Shown: positions 8,287 through 19,023, counted from the stretch's first letter. The stretch: 64,000 nt of DNA from Chrysoperla carnea (GCF_905475395.1 NC_058342.1:2803001-2867000), one strand, 5' to 3'. The notes: generated from the sequence alone by a model not told the origin. Numbers and translations: made by a program.

Positions 8287-9157
8287 GTTTGACCTGTTTA
8301 ATACTGGTCTTTATCTGTTTAATACTGGTTTTGACCTGTTTAATACTGGTCTGTATCTGTTTAATACTGGTTTTAACCTGTTTAATACTGGTGTTGACCT
8401 GTTTAATACTGGTCTGTATCTGTTTAATACTGGTTTTAACCTGTTTAATACTGGTCTGTATCTGTTTAATACTGGTTTTGATCTGTTTAATACTGGTCTG
8501 TATCTGTTTAATACTGGTTTTGACCTGTTTAATACTGGTCTGTATCTGTTTAATACTGGTTTTGACCTGTTTAATACTGGTTTTGACCTGTTTAATACTG
8601 GTCTGTATCTGTTTCATACTGGTTTTGACCTGTTTAATACTGGTTTTGACCTGTTTAATACTGGTTTTAACCTGTTTAATACTGGTCTGTATCCGTTTAA
8701 GACTGGTTTTGACCAGTTTAATACTGGTCTGTATCTGTTTAATACTGGTTTTAACCTGTTTAATACTGGTGTTGACCTGTTTAATACTGGTCTGTATCTG
8801 TTTAATACTGGTTTTAACCTGTTTAATACTGGTCTGTATCTGTTTAATACTGGTTTTGATCTGTTTAATACTGGTCTGTATCTGTTTAATACTGGTTTTG
8901 ACCTGTTTAATACTGGTCTGTATCTGTTTAATACTGGTTTTGACCTGTTTAATACTGGTTTTGACCTGTTTAATACTGGTCTGTATCTGTTTCATACTGG
9001 TTTTGACCTGTTTAATACTGGTTTTGACCTGTTTAATACTGGTTTTGACCTGTTTAATACTGGTCTGTATCTGTTTAATACTGGTTTTAACTTGTTTAAT
9101 ACTGGTCTGTATCTGTTTAATACTGGTTTTAACCTGTTTAATACTGGTCTGTATCTG
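8287..9157. repeat. 21-bp minisatellite array with 378-bp higher-order repeat
   Basis: About 41 units of 21 bases share the core CTGTTTAATACTGG and alternate between TCTGTAT and TTTTGAC spacers (42-bp dimers). The diagnostic variant GTGTTGACCT recurs at 8391 and 8769, exactly 378 bases (18 units) apart, which shows segmental duplication of the array. As 21 is a multiple of 3, both strands stay open for hundreds of codons. Those ORFs are artefacts. The array runs directly into the integrase tail at 9160. Confidence 0.95.
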
Positions 9158-9159
9158 CT

Positions 9160-9466
9160 TACATACCCAAGAAAATATTTACTGAAGGACTACAACAACG
9201 ATGATATAAAGGGTGCTTTCTATACCGAAGAATTACAAAAAGCACACGATTCAAACATTTATTTAGTGGGAAAGGTCTTAGCTAAACGTGGATCCAAAGT
9301 TAAAGTCCGCTGGTTAGGGTTCGACTCTTTACATGATTCATATATTGATAAAAAAAAGCCTCCTTTTATAGTGGAACGTTTTTGCGAACATACTTGTAAC
9401 AAAAAAAAAAAAAAAAAAAAATTTGTTATAGTAGACCGCTTTTGTGAACATACTTGTGATTTATAA
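9160..9466 (+). pseudogene. Polinton integrase C-terminal tail with chromodomain
   Basis: The frame reads KYLLKDYNNDDIKGAFYTEEL, then IYLVGKVLAKRGSKVKVRWLGF and HDSYIDKK. This is the C-terminal region and chromodomain of Polinton/Ginger-type retroviral-like integrases. The catalytic DDE core is absent: upstream is only minisatellite. The last 14 codons (VERFCEHTC) are duplicated around an 18-base poly-A, producing a second VDRFCEHTC before the stop. Relatives at 17141-17400, 19024-19290 and 51936-52212 show the same tail. In intact elements this domain targets the integrase to chromatin. Confidence 0.75.
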
Positions 9467-9675
9467 AAAAAATAAAAAATATCACATTGTAAAAATATTA
9501 TTTTTATTGTAAGTTTCTTATTTAAAAAAACAGTGTTGTATTATAAATATTTAAAAATAAAAATACATAGATTTTATAAAATGATTTTTTATTCAGAAAT
9601 TTCTGATGTTTTTAATACAAAACGTCTGTTGTATTAGAATTACCCATGGGATTAATTCGCTTGGTTGATCAGGCT
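9467..9675. other. AT-rich spacer
   Basis: Short AT-rich 3' region after the integrase tail. It includes TATTTTTATTGTAA-type sequence also found after the integrase fragment at 52230-52265. No gene. Confidence 0.5.
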
Positions 9676-10033
9676 CTATTTGTTCAACATTGGGTTGATC
9701 TGGTTTCCATCTTCGTAAACATCGTCTTCGAATAGGCGCAGCGTTAATTGGTGACTTCTTCCAATTTTCTCCTCCACCCTCAAATACCCCGGTTTCGTGT
9801 TAAATAATTTAATCATATTGTCCGTCAACACTGCAAACCTAGATGGTAGAAAAACTCCCTCGTTTTCTGTACCATCTAGGCTTATATCCAGAAACTTTTA
9901 TTGATGGCCCATGTTTCGTTAGAATCCGCTCCATTTTTAGTATTTTTAATTTTTTTTTCAGTGGCAAGTAGTCCATTTTTATGCATGGTCGCACTAAACA
10001 ACTATCTAATAATTTTAATTCTGCTCTATTCAT
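9676..10033 (-). pseudogene. 134-aa protein gene, copy 2, frameshifted
   Basis: This copy is colinear with 4331-4735 from MNRAELKLLDSCLV onward. A 2-base deletion near 9891 shifts the frame in the region equivalent to the GTENEWVFLPS core, and the C-terminal tail differs (EDDVYEDGNQ). The same upstream block with TATA and TCAGTT follows at 10034-10105. Its 5' flank contains the insertion point of P2. Confidence 0.7.
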
Positions 10034-10151
10034 TTTGATTAATATTATGAATATTTAATGAAAACTGATATTACCGTAATGTCGAGCGCCTTTTTTATAT
10101 GATTACCACCACTCCAAAAATCCCCCACCATCAGAAATTATTATCTAATCT

Positions 10152-10157
10152 CATAAC
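10152..10157. repeat. 6-bp target site duplication of P2 (left), CATAAC
   Basis: CATAAC precedes AGTAGATAAGC here and follows GCTTATCTACT at 26007-26012. The unoccupied version of the target (TCTCATAACACGTGTAAAA) is present at about 27890-27910 in the paralogous segment of P1 and at about 4850-4870 in P0. Confidence 0.9.
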
Positions 10158-11884
10158 AGTAGATAAGCTATGCCGATCCGGGCTCACTTTGGGTCATTTT
10201 TACATGTTATTTCTTATGGGAAATTCTAAGGTTCATTTTGCACTTTTTTGTTCCTTTTTATGTAATGCTGGTTGCCTAACCTTAACGCATATTTATTATT
10301 AATGTATGTATATTGTATTCAATTACAACTCATCTGAATCACACTTTTTAACACACTTACATCATACTCTTTACTTACCATTATTTGTAATTTAGCATAC
10401 GTAGTGTACGTTGATATAATTGTCAACATAACTTCTTCATGTATTAACAGCGAATATTATTAATTTTATATAGATTGCTTAAAAAAATTTTACTTACTAC
10501 TATAAGATTTGAACGCGGGCCCTCATAAGTGGAAGTCTACTATGCTAACCACTCCACAAGACCTTCTTACAACATAGACAAAAAAAGTTAATAACTTAAA
10601 AACGTTTTTACAAAAAAAAATTTAAAATATTATATTCATGAAGGTCAACAACTGTTATTAATTAATATTCAAGTATATTATTTATACATAGTTTTCAATA
10701 TAATCTTTTTGAATGTAATTTGATATTTAATTGTTTGTTACGTATATATTTTAGTAAACATTAAAGTAGAAATCATTAATTTGATTCCCATTTCTTAACT
10801 TTTTCTCACATCCAAATGTATGTATGTATTATATATTTTTTATTTAAAGGAATATGATTAATTTTTCCAATAATAAAAGTTATGAATTATTATTATTTAA
10901 CATTCACAACTATAAATGCAACTTATATAGGCTAATTCAAAGGTACCTCACCTACTAACTTGGCATGACTGCATTTAATATACAGTTTTATATAATACTT
11001 ATCGAATGTAACAGATACCAATCATACAGATAACAACAATTATGCAGCATTTTACAAGCGAGACCATCTGAACATAATTAATTTATAAAACTAATTGCGT
11101 ATTATAAAAACATCATGAAGATCATTACCAAATGTAATTAACAGCATTTTTTCTCCAGAAACTTACCTGCAATAACATCTACATAAAAAATTAGAAGCTC
11201 ATCTGTAATAATGTTTAGATACAAATTTGTATCCAGGGAATATTATTTAAAGTGTTTTGTAAAAAGAAACTCAATTACATTATTTAGATTTTTATTTTAT
11301 TAGTAAACAATATTGATATACAGTATAATAATATTAATATATACTAAATTATAAATAGATAGATAATTTACAAGGTAATAATAATTCAATGGTTAAAGGA
11401 AACTAATACATTTTTTAATTTATTGGTAAACAATTGATATACAATACAATAATATTAATACTAAATTATAAATAGATAATTAATTTATAAGATAACAATT
11501 CTATTGCTAAAAGAAAACTCTAATTAATTTGTTTAATTATATGTAAATAATTTAATATATAAGTTTCTGCAAGTCCTATGACAAATTTTAAAACATACGA
11601 TTTTTTTTTTATAAATGAGCATATATTCAATTTCTTTTAGAGGTTATAAAAATTAATTTTACGTTACACACACAATCACACCTCAATGAGATGACATTTT
11701 AAAAATCAACAAAAAAAAAACATTTTAACATAATATTAAATAGGTAATAATTAATTAATTAATTAAAGTTTACACTGATTTTTTTAATAATATTGAGATT
11801 ATTGAGATAACTTATGAATTCAAGAATTTCACTATAAATGATATTAGCATCGATCTCTTCAATGAATAAGTGATATTGTCATGC
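10158..11884. other. P2 left outer arm: type-1 terminal repeat and pPolB 3' flank
   Basis: About 1.7 kb of AT-rich noncoding DNA lie between the element end and the pPolB stop codon. It contains the tRNA-like block (10500-10563), but no ORF of note. The mirror copy is 24286-26006; the first 600 bases recur at the left end of P3 (35450-36058). Confidence 0.85.
10500..10563 (-). ncRNA. tRNA-like sequence with Pol III A and B boxes (left arm)
   Basis: On the minus strand GAGTGGTTAGCATAG resembles an A box and GCGTTCAAATCTT a B box (GTTCAAATC fits GWTCRANNC), about 35 bases apart. A canonical cloverleaf does not form, because the acceptor and T stems mispair. Copies: 25598-25665 (mirror) and 35780-35844. 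It is either a captured tRNA-derived SINE or a Pol III promoter of the element. Confidence 0.5.
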
Positions 11885-14800
11885 TCACGAATTAACTATA
11901 CATTTTTTCTTTTTGATGCAAGGTTCATCTATATATTCAGCTTTTCGTTTATAGGTTGTAGTATTCAAAGAATAGTGACCCCAGGGTAGTGTATCACAGG
12001 AACCAGGTATAATATATCGCTTATCATCATAAGGGCTTAGAGCAATTTTTGTCTGAGTTTGGGTGTAAAGCTTAAGTTTATCAGAATTTATGAGGTTTTG
12101 ATCAACTGATATCTCTTTAAATTCCTCCAAACATTCAACATAATCTTCAAATGTTATTTTCGTACTAAGAACTGACCTTTTAACTCCCTTAGCTTTTTTT
12201 GTTAACCCAAGATTATTTGATTCTTGTTTAATATTCCCATGATTAAATATAGAATCATCAAGCGATTTTGTTTGTTTTTCTAGAGGGGTTGCTATTTTTA
12301 ATGTATATAATTTTGATCGTAATCCTACAAAATGAGTCATAGGAGTTCCATTGTTTTCATCCTTCATCATACCAAGCACTTTCTTATTAACGCAAGGTAT
12401 ATTATAAACATTAGAAGGATGGTAATCACTGGTATCAAAATACTTGTGACAATCTCTTTTTATCATTTCATAAGGATCATGGTTTTTAATTTCGTAAATA
12501 ACCGAGTCAGTATCTGTATAGATAGCGGTAGAATCATCACCCAGCTGTGGAATCATATAGCCATAATGAAAATCATAAATTGTAGTTTTAGCTAAATCTA
12601 AGATTGCCATACCAATATACAAAGGCTTATTGAAGAATATCTCCATCTTTTTCAACTCAATGGCCACCAAGTTTGAATTGAAAATTGTACAAGAATGAAA
12701 TTGGGGTTTAGATATATAAGCTTCTGCCCCATATCGACCCTCCCATTTTGTAACAAGCTTTACATTAGAATGTTTCCTAATATTTTCCATTGTTTTTCCA
12801 AAGACGGCATTGTTCATTAATTTATACAAATTTTTCTCAAAATCATTATTAGCATTCTTTCGTAGTTTGGTATTTAAATCAATATATGATTGAAGCCAAG
12901 GCGACTGTTTAAATTTTAAAACTTTATGAATTTTTTCTAATTTTAGCCCATTGTTTAATGCCTGCTTCAATGTTCTATAATGAATTACATATCGCTCTTT
13001 ATCATGAAGAGTACCCATCAATTTACTCTGTTTAGAATTAGGTGCTGATCTATGTTCAGGGCAAAAAGGTAAATCCTTATGTTTATCATGAAGTTTTTCA
13101 GGATATTTGAAATCAACTTCTAAGAAATATCCATTATCGGCATCATCCGAAATCATTGAAACATCAATATTTGTATCACACCACTCAAAACCACTGTAAG
13201 GAAGACACTGACTCATCGCCCATCCATATTGATTGTTAATGTCTAAATAAAGTAAATGCACTTCAGGCTTGGATGAATCAAATCCTGAAACGTATTTATT
13301 ATTCGCTGTAGAACGTCGTTTCATACATTGACTCAAACCACCGCGAATTCCTCGTTCAACAAACATCATCATATCTATATCAGTCAACAATTCGAGCTCA
13401 ATATTTGTATACTTCAACATACATTCCCACGTATATCCCGCTAATGTATAGTAATTTCCCGGGTCAAGGTTGTATGTAGACAGGCAGGTTGCTCTAAACG
13501 TTTCGAAAATATCCGTAAGTAGCATTATATCCGTTTCCATATAGAGATCTACATAATCACCTAAATTTGAACAATTAAATGCTGACCAAACGTTTTGCGC
13601 ATGATGATACATTTGTCTAGAACACTGTTTCTCCTCCAATCGATTATAGAATGCTTCTATGTTCGGTAGTTGAGTGCAATTAAATTTATCAAACGAATCA
13701 ACAAAATCATATGGCATTACACCTTTCTTTGTCAACAATTGAAACTGATTTTCCGAAATTTTAGAAAAATGCTTCCTCATGTTGGGAAATTCCAACAAGT
13801 ATGATGCTAGCTTATCGAGGGAAGACGCTAAAAATCTATACGAATCTATGAAACGGAATTTAATAGATGAATCATCAATGTTTTTGGTAAAATAAATATA
13901 TTTTTCTTTAGTAACAGGTAGTAGTTCAACGCGTCCACCAATCTTTGTTGCAACATCCTCCACAATCAATATACCATCATAATTCGACATATTATGGAAA
14001 ACTACAGGAACCACATGACTGTCTTGATAGTTAATATTACATGATTCATGTGCGGGACCTCTATAATTAGTTCCATCTCTATATCCACCACTTTTCGACA
14101 TAAGATGAAAATGGTCTCGAACTTTTTTCTCTCCATCAACAAACGGCTTATTGCATATATGGCAACATGATGATTTTAGAAAATCTTCCTCTTCAATGAT
14201 AGTTAATGGATCCATCTCATATGAACATAAAAATATTGTTTCTACTTCTTCAGATATTCGCATCAATTCCTTTGTAAACCAATCCATACAATCCATTCCC
14301 CGATATGAACGATAATAAGATAGGGAATCATCATGAGCACATTTAAAATAATACCCCACAACAGCAGGTATATGTTTTTGATATCGAATTTTATCATCCA
14401 TTGGTTCCAATACACTTTCAATGTCTGCGTAGATAATAAAAGGTGTTTTCTCTTTATTTTTAAAATTTTTAAACTTTAAAATATTTTCTCCAACTTTCGG
14501 CATTCTTATCGCACAGGCATTTATTTTCTTACAATTCTCATAATGGGTGTTCAATTTTTCTTCCGTGTAGAAATAATGTAAGCATCGCTCACAGAAAAAC
14601 TTTTTGTGACCTTGTTTATTCAGTTGAGTTGAAACCAAACGGGATAGATTTTTAATCCAAACGTAATGATAACGAGTAGGTAATAAATTATCATTACAAT
14701 CATCCTCAATATCATCATAATGATTCTGAATCATCAATAAGTTTATATGTTTAGTCATTTTATTTTTGCTCAGATAGCATGGTACAACATTAAAGTTTTT

Positions 14801-15742
14801 TCGATGTTTCTTCAGTACATAAACATTTATCGATACTTCATTTTGATTTTCAAAATTTGGAATCTGCTTCAAGGTCATAGGGAATTGGATACTTTTCAAT
14901 TTCAATACCTTTGAATAATGTGGGTATCTTAATACTCGATCATGATTCTTCTCAACAGGATACAATGCTGACGTCACAGAACGCGCAAAGCATGCATTAT
15001 CATCATTCTTTACGTTTATACAAGCTTCTAGTCGTTTGATTTGGGTAGGTAGTTCAATATATGACGATCCAAGTAATGGTGTATATTTATTTATATTAAC
15101 ACCAAGGTTAATAATGTTTACTAAAGTCCAACCACTGTTGCGTTCCTCGAATTCTTCCAAATCACGTGTTATCGGACCGACAACATTCTTCCCAAACCAT
15201 TCATTCACATCAGTATTCTGATATATTGGATTATTTGAAGTAGTGAAGTATTTGTGTTCAGTTATCATTTTGTTTGCAGATACAATTTGAAATTCTCCAC
15301 AGAAAATAACGTTAACTTTTATAGCTTCATGAATTTTCAGAACGTTACTTATTCTTCGTCGAAAAAGTGCTTCACAATCCTTCAAAAATGCTTTAGGATT
15401 TTTATGTTTCAGATTACTAATAATACCAGTTCTAAGCCGACTCTCAAATGCAGATAGGGAATCATCCCATCGTACTCTCTTTGCAGCCGTCTCTTTTCGA
15501 CTTTGAACACCTGCTCCGTGCTTTAACATACACTTAAGATTGCAACGATAACTTTTTACAAGAGCCAAGTTTGCTAACAAATTCTGCTTTTTACCAACAG
15601 ATTTTGCAGCTTTCAATTTTTTACATATCCGTCGAACAGCAATATTGCAATTTTTCAATCCATCTCCAATATTCAATTTATTAGCAGTCATGGTGTCGAT
15701 AGATTTTATTTTCTCCAACAAAGTAGACATTGAGTACATCAT
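11885..15742 (-). CDS. protein-primed family B DNA polymerase (pPolB), left arm
   Basis: 1285 codons from ATG 15742 (a longer frame to 15829 would read back through the leader intron). Motifs and approximate positions: C2H2-like finger CERCLHYFYTEEKLNTHYENC (~383-403 region), ExoI YADIES (~437), a Cys/His cluster CCHICNKPF...HESCN (~525-567) resembling an endonuclease VII-type zinc site, ExoII NMSNYDG (~583), ExoIII YMETDIMLL (~733), Pol A LDINNQYG (~832), Pol B KLMNNAVFGKTMEN (~973), Pol C YTDTDS (~1074), and KLY in VGLRSKLYTL (~1140). All catalytic acidic residues are present. It would replicate linear DNA from a terminal protein. It differs from the right copy at roughly 11 residues. The size is at the long end for Polinton pPolB. 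Confidence 0.95.
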   Translation of the reverse strand: MMYSMSTLLEKIKSIDTMTANKLNIGDGLKNCNIAVRRICKKLKAAKSVGKKQNLLANLALVKSYRCNLKCMLKHGAGVQSRKETAAKRVRWDDSLSAFESRLRTGIISNLKHKNPKAFLKDCEALFRRRISNVLKIHEAIKVNVIFCGEFQIVSANKMITEHKYFTTSNNPIYQNTDVNEWFGKNVVGPITRDLEEFEERNSGWTLVNIINLGVNINKYTPLLGSSYIELPTQIKRLEACINVKNDDNACFARSVTSALYPVEKNHDRVLRYPHYSKVLKLKSIQFPMTLKQIPNFENQNEVSINVYVLKKHRKNFNVVPCYLSKNKMTKHINLLMIQNHYDDIEDDCNDNLLPTRYHYVWIKNLSRLVSTQLNKQGHKKFFCERCLHYFYTEEKLNTHYENCKKINACAIRMPKVGENILKFKNFKNKEKTPFIIYADIESVLEPMDDKIRYQKHIPAVVGYYFKCAHDDSLSYYRSYRGMDCMDWFTKELMRISEEVETIFLCSYEMDPLTIIEEEDFLKSSCCHICNKPFVDGEKKVRDHFHLMSKSGGYRDGTNYRGPAHESCNINYQDSHVVPVVFHNMSNYDGILIVEDVATKIGGRVELLPVTKEKYIYFTKNIDDSSIKFRFIDSYRFLASSLDKLASYLLEFPNMRKHFSKISENQFQLLTKKGVMPYDFVDSFDKFNCTQLPNIEAFYNRLEEKQCSRQMYHHAQNVWSAFNCSNLGDYVDLYMETDIMLLTDIFETFRATCLSTYNLDPGNYYTLAGYTWECMLKYTNIELELLTDIDMMMFVERGIRGGLSQCMKRRSTANNKYVSGFDSSKPEVHLLYLDINNQYGWAMSQCLPYSGFEWCDTNIDVSMISDDADNGYFLEVDFKYPEKLHDKHKDLPFCPEHRSAPNSKQSKLMGTLHDKERYVIHYRTLKQALNNGLKLEKIHKVLKFKQSPWLQSYIDLNTKLRKNANNDFEKNLYKLMNNAVFGKTMENIRKHSNVKLVTKWEGRYGAEAYISKPQFHSCTIFNSNLVAIELKKMEIFFNKPLYIGMAILDLAKTTIYDFHYGYMIPQLGDDSTAIYTDTDSVIYEIKNHDPYEMIKRDCHKYFDTSDYHPSNVYNIPCVNKKVLGMMKDENNGTPMTHFVGLRSKLYTLKIATPLEKQTKSLDDSIFNHGNIKQESNNLGLTKKAKGVKRSVLSTKITFEDYVECLEEFKEISVDQNLINSDKLKLYTQTQTKIALSPYDDKRYIIPGSCDTLPWGHYSLNTTTYKRKAEYIDEPCIKKKKCIVNS

Positions 15743-15758
15743 TTTCACTGTATGAAAC

Positions 15759-16458
15759 CTAGAAATGATATAAGAAAAAATAGGTTTTAATCGTATAATA
15801 TATAAACAATAATTATAATTCAAATACATGAAGATAAACGAACTTTTACAAATATTACTGATATTATCACATAGAAAAAATAAAATTTTATATATATGTG
15901 TACAGTAATGCTGAACCTAAAACATAATTTTGTAATAGTTTAGATTTTCATATAAACCAAACATTCTCAATATCTATGTTTTATATACCTAAATCATATA
16001 GATAACTGCCCGTTTTGTAAGCGGGTGTTACAGATATCATGATTTGATACAATCACCCATATAGAGCTACTTCATTAATACACAGATAGAAAACGTTGAT
16101 TTTAATAGTATACAATCTAATCGAAACAATAAAACTATTTAATTTTTCACTTTACTTCAAACCCTTTACGACTCTAAGATCCTATAAGTAGCTCAATTTT
16201 CATATAAACCAAACATTCTCAATATCTATGTTTTATATACCTAAATCATATAGATAACTGCCCGTTTTGTAAGCGGGTCTTACAGATATCATGATTTGAT
16301 ACAATCACCCATATAGAGCTACTACATTAATACACAGATAGAAAACGTTGATTTTAATAGTATACAATCTAATCCAAACAAAAATATATTCTAGTTTTCA
16401 CTTCGCTTTATCATTACAAAGTAATAGATAGATGACGTGTTCGTGTTATGAAACTTAC
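15759..16458 (-). other. leader intron of left pPolB, 700 nt, with internal 250-bp duplication
   Basis: The donor AAG|GTAAGT is at 16458 and the acceptor TTTCTAG at 15759, mirroring the right arm. The left intron is 252 bases longer because the segment beginning TTTCATATAAACCAAACATT occurs twice (about 15945 and 16197). Confidence 0.75.
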
Positions 16459-16611
16459 CTTACAACAACAATAATCAACAGTTATATATTTTTTAAGACA
16501 CACAAACTTTACAACAATGTTCACGATATATAACACACTTTTATTATAATAATTTTTAAGGCACTTTTATTATGATTATTAATAACTTGTTCACTTTCAC
16601 TGTAAATATTC

Positions 16612-16648
16612 AACTGAGTCAGGTCAAGGTAATAACTCTGCTTATATA
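16612..16648 (-). promoter_or_regulatory. pPolB promoter, left arm (TATATAAG, TCAGTT)
   Basis: TATATAAG (16648-16641) and TCAGTT (16617-16612) are separated by four more bases than in the right arm, putting the initiator A at +33 rather than +29 from the first T of the TATA box. The extra bases lie in GCAGAGTTATTACC versus GCAGATTACC. Confidence 0.7.
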
Positions 16649-16829
16649 CGTTTTTCAAAATTGAAATATTTGAACATGTTTTGACATGTAAAAAATTGTT
16701 CTAGAACATTATTTTATAGTTAAATTGAAAAATAGATTAAATATAATGGACAAGAAAGTTTTTATAAATAATAGTTGTTACATTTCCATTTTTAATGTTT
16801 TTTTTTTTTGTTTTTTTTCAAAGTAAGCA

Positions 16830-17070
16830 ATATGACACTTGAAATTTACATAATAAAAATACATGTTCAAACTTGTTTGAATCGACTTTGATCTTAAAAT
16901 AATTTTACACGTGTACTTTAGTCAGCAATTTTCAAGAATATGTTGAAATAGATTTGACCTTGAAAAATATGATATCATCATCCTGTTACAAGATCAAACT
17001 TGTTTGAATCGACTTAAAATAATTTTACATGTGTCAAGACACGTGAGCGGATGTTAATATTTTTTTATTG
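16830..17070. repeat. AT-rich palindrome unit (254-bp family), left arm
   Basis: One unit in reverse orientation with CACGTG, TTCAAACTTGTTTGAA, ATGATATCAT and the ATGTTGAAATAGATTTGACC segment. It mirrors 19340-19605 and sits upstream of the pPolB promoter. Confidence 0.85.
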
Positions 17071-17140
17071 AATCAGCAAATATTTTTTTTTTTTTTTTAA
17101 TGAAATAAGATGAATCAGCAGTGTAATTTTATAAATCACA

Positions 17141-17400
17141 AGTATGTTCACAAAAACGGTCCACTATGACAAATTTTTATTGTTACAAGTATGTTCATAA
17201 AAACGGTCCACTATGAAATAAGACCTTTTTTATCAATATATGAATCGTGTAAAGAGTCGAACCCTAACCACCGGACTTTAAATTTGGAGCTACGACCTTT
17301 TCCACTAAATAAATGTTTGGATCGTGAACTTTTTGTAATTCTTCGGCATAGAAACCACCCTATATATCTTCGTTGCTGTAATCCTTCAATAAATATGCAG
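17141..17400 (-). pseudogene. integrase chromodomain tail remnant, left arm
   Basis: Reverse-strand homologue of 9160-9466. It has stop codons and small deletions (for example in the region equivalent to AKRGSKVKVRW) and the same duplicated HTC tail. It adjoins the central minisatellite exactly as the 9160 copy adjoins its array. Non-functional. Confidence 0.65.
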
Positions 17401-19023
17401 GTCTGTTTCTAAACAGGTCTGTTTCTAAACAGGTCTCTTTCTAAACAGGTCTGTTTCTAAACAGGTCTGTTTCTAAACAGGTCTCTTTCTAAACAGGTCT
17501 GTTTCTAAACAGGTCTGTTTCTAAACAGGTCTGTTTTTAAACAGGTCTGTTTCTAAACAGGTCTCTTTCTAAACAGGTCTGTTTCTAAACAGGTCCCTTT
17601 TTAAACAGGTCTGTTTCTAAACAGGTCTGTATCTAAACAGGTCTCTTTCTAAACAGGTCTCTTTATAAACAGGTCTGTTTCTAAACAGGTCTGTTTCTAA
17701 ACAGGTCTCTTTCTATACAGGTCTGTTTCTAAACAGGTCTGTTTCTAAACAGGTCTGTTTCTAAACAGGTCTGTTTCTAAACAGGTCTGTTTCTAAACAG
17801 GTCTGTTTCTAAACAGGTCTGTATCTAAACAGGTCTCTTTCTAAAAAGGTCTCTTTCTAAACAGGTCTGTTTCTAAACAGGTCTCTTTCTAAACAGGTCT
17901 GTTTCTAAACAGGTCTGTTTCTAAACAGGTCTCTTTCTAAACAGGTCTCTTTCTAAACAGGTCTGTTTCTAAACAGGTCTCTTTCTAAACAGGTCTGTTT
18001 CTAAACAGGTCTCTTTTTAAACAGGTCTGTTTCTAAACAGGTCTCTTTCTAAACAGGTCTCTTTCTAAACAGGTCTCTTTCTTAACAGGTCTGTTTCTAA
18101 ACAGGTCTGTTTCTAAACAGGTCTCTTTCTAAACAGGTCTGTTTCTAAACAGGTCTCTTTTTAAACAGGTCTGTTTCTAAACAGGTCTGTATCTAAACAG
18201 GTCTCTTTCTAAACAGGTCTCTTTATAAACAGGTCTGTTTCTAAACAGGTCTGTTTCTAAACAGGTCTCTTTCTAAACAGGTCTCTTTCTAAACAGGTCT
18301 GTTTCTAAACAGGTCTGTTTCTAAACAGGTCTGTTTCTAAACAGGTCTGTTTCTAAACAGGTCTGTTTCTAAACAGGTCTGTATCTAAACAGGTCTCTTT
18401 CTAAAAAGGTCTCTTTCTAAACAGGTCTGTTTCTAAACAGGTCTCTTTCTAAACAGGTCTGTTTCTAAACAGGTCTGTTTCTAAACAGGTCTCTTTCTAA
18501 ACAGGTCTCTTTCTAAACAGATCTGTTTCTAAACAGGTCTCTTTCTAAACAGGTCTGTTTCTAAACAGGTCTCTTTTTAAACAGGTCTGTTTCTAAACAG
18601 GTCTCTTTCTAAACAGGTCTCTTTCTAAACAGGTCTGTTTCTAAACAGGTCTGTTTCTAAACAGGTCTCTTTCTAAACAGGTCTGTTTCTAAACAGGTCT
18701 CTTTCTAAACAGGTCTCTTTCTAAACAGGTCTGTTTCTAAACAGGTCTGTTTCTAAACAGGTCTCTTTCTAAACAGGTCTCTTTCTAAACAGGTCTCTTT
18801 CTAAACAGGTCTGTTTCTAAACAGGTATGTTTCTAAACAGACCAGTATTAAACAGGTCAAAACCTGTATTAAACAGATACAGACCAGAAAGAGACCTGTT
18901 TAGATACAGAACTGTTTAGAAACAGACCTGTTTAGAAAGAGACCTGTTTAGAAAGAGACCTGTTTAGATACAGACCTGTTTAAAAAGAGACCTGTTTAGA
19001 AACAGACCTGTTTAGAAACAGAC
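17401..19023. repeat. P2 central 16-bp minisatellite with orientation switch and 560-bp higher-order unit
   Basis: About 90 units of AAACAGGTCTGTTTCT or AAACAGGTCTCTTTCT fill 17401-18840. The G variant contains the perfect inverted repeat AAACAG-GT-CTGTTT. Diagnostic variants recur exactly 560 bases (35 units) apart (GTATCTAAAC at 17821 and 18381; CTTTATAAAC at 17661 and 18221). At about 18840-18890 a few TTTAATACTGG-type units occur and the array switches strand (AGACCTGTTTAGAAAC) until 19023. The switch marks the true symmetry point of the palindrome, which has become off-centre through array expansion. Confidence 0.95.

Noticed and set aside
8282..9185. Long ORFs (237 and 298 codons) on opposite strands over the 21-bp array
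   Set aside because: They are translations of a minisatellite whose unit length is a multiple of three; no domain, no conserved start context.
10151..10158. An apparent 8-bp target duplication (TCATAACA) with ends starting GTAG
   Set aside because: Comparison with P1 and P3 shows the element end is AGTAG...CTACT; the duplications are then exactly 6 bp in all three cases, while the 8-bp reading gives mismatches in P1 and P3.
12332..12595. ORFs antisense to the pPolB genes (also near 15036, 15254, 20713, 20949 and 23575)
   Set aside because: Shadow frames of an intact polymerase; they occur symmetrically in both arms because the DNA is duplicated.
15743..15829. N-terminal extension of the left pPolB
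   Set aside because: The extra codons read through the acceptor and into the leader intron, and the right arm has no equivalent in-frame ATG.
17401..18840. Regularly spaced repeats resembling a CRISPR array
   Set aside because: Units are contiguous 16-mers without unique spacers in a eukaryotic mobile element; there are no cas genes.
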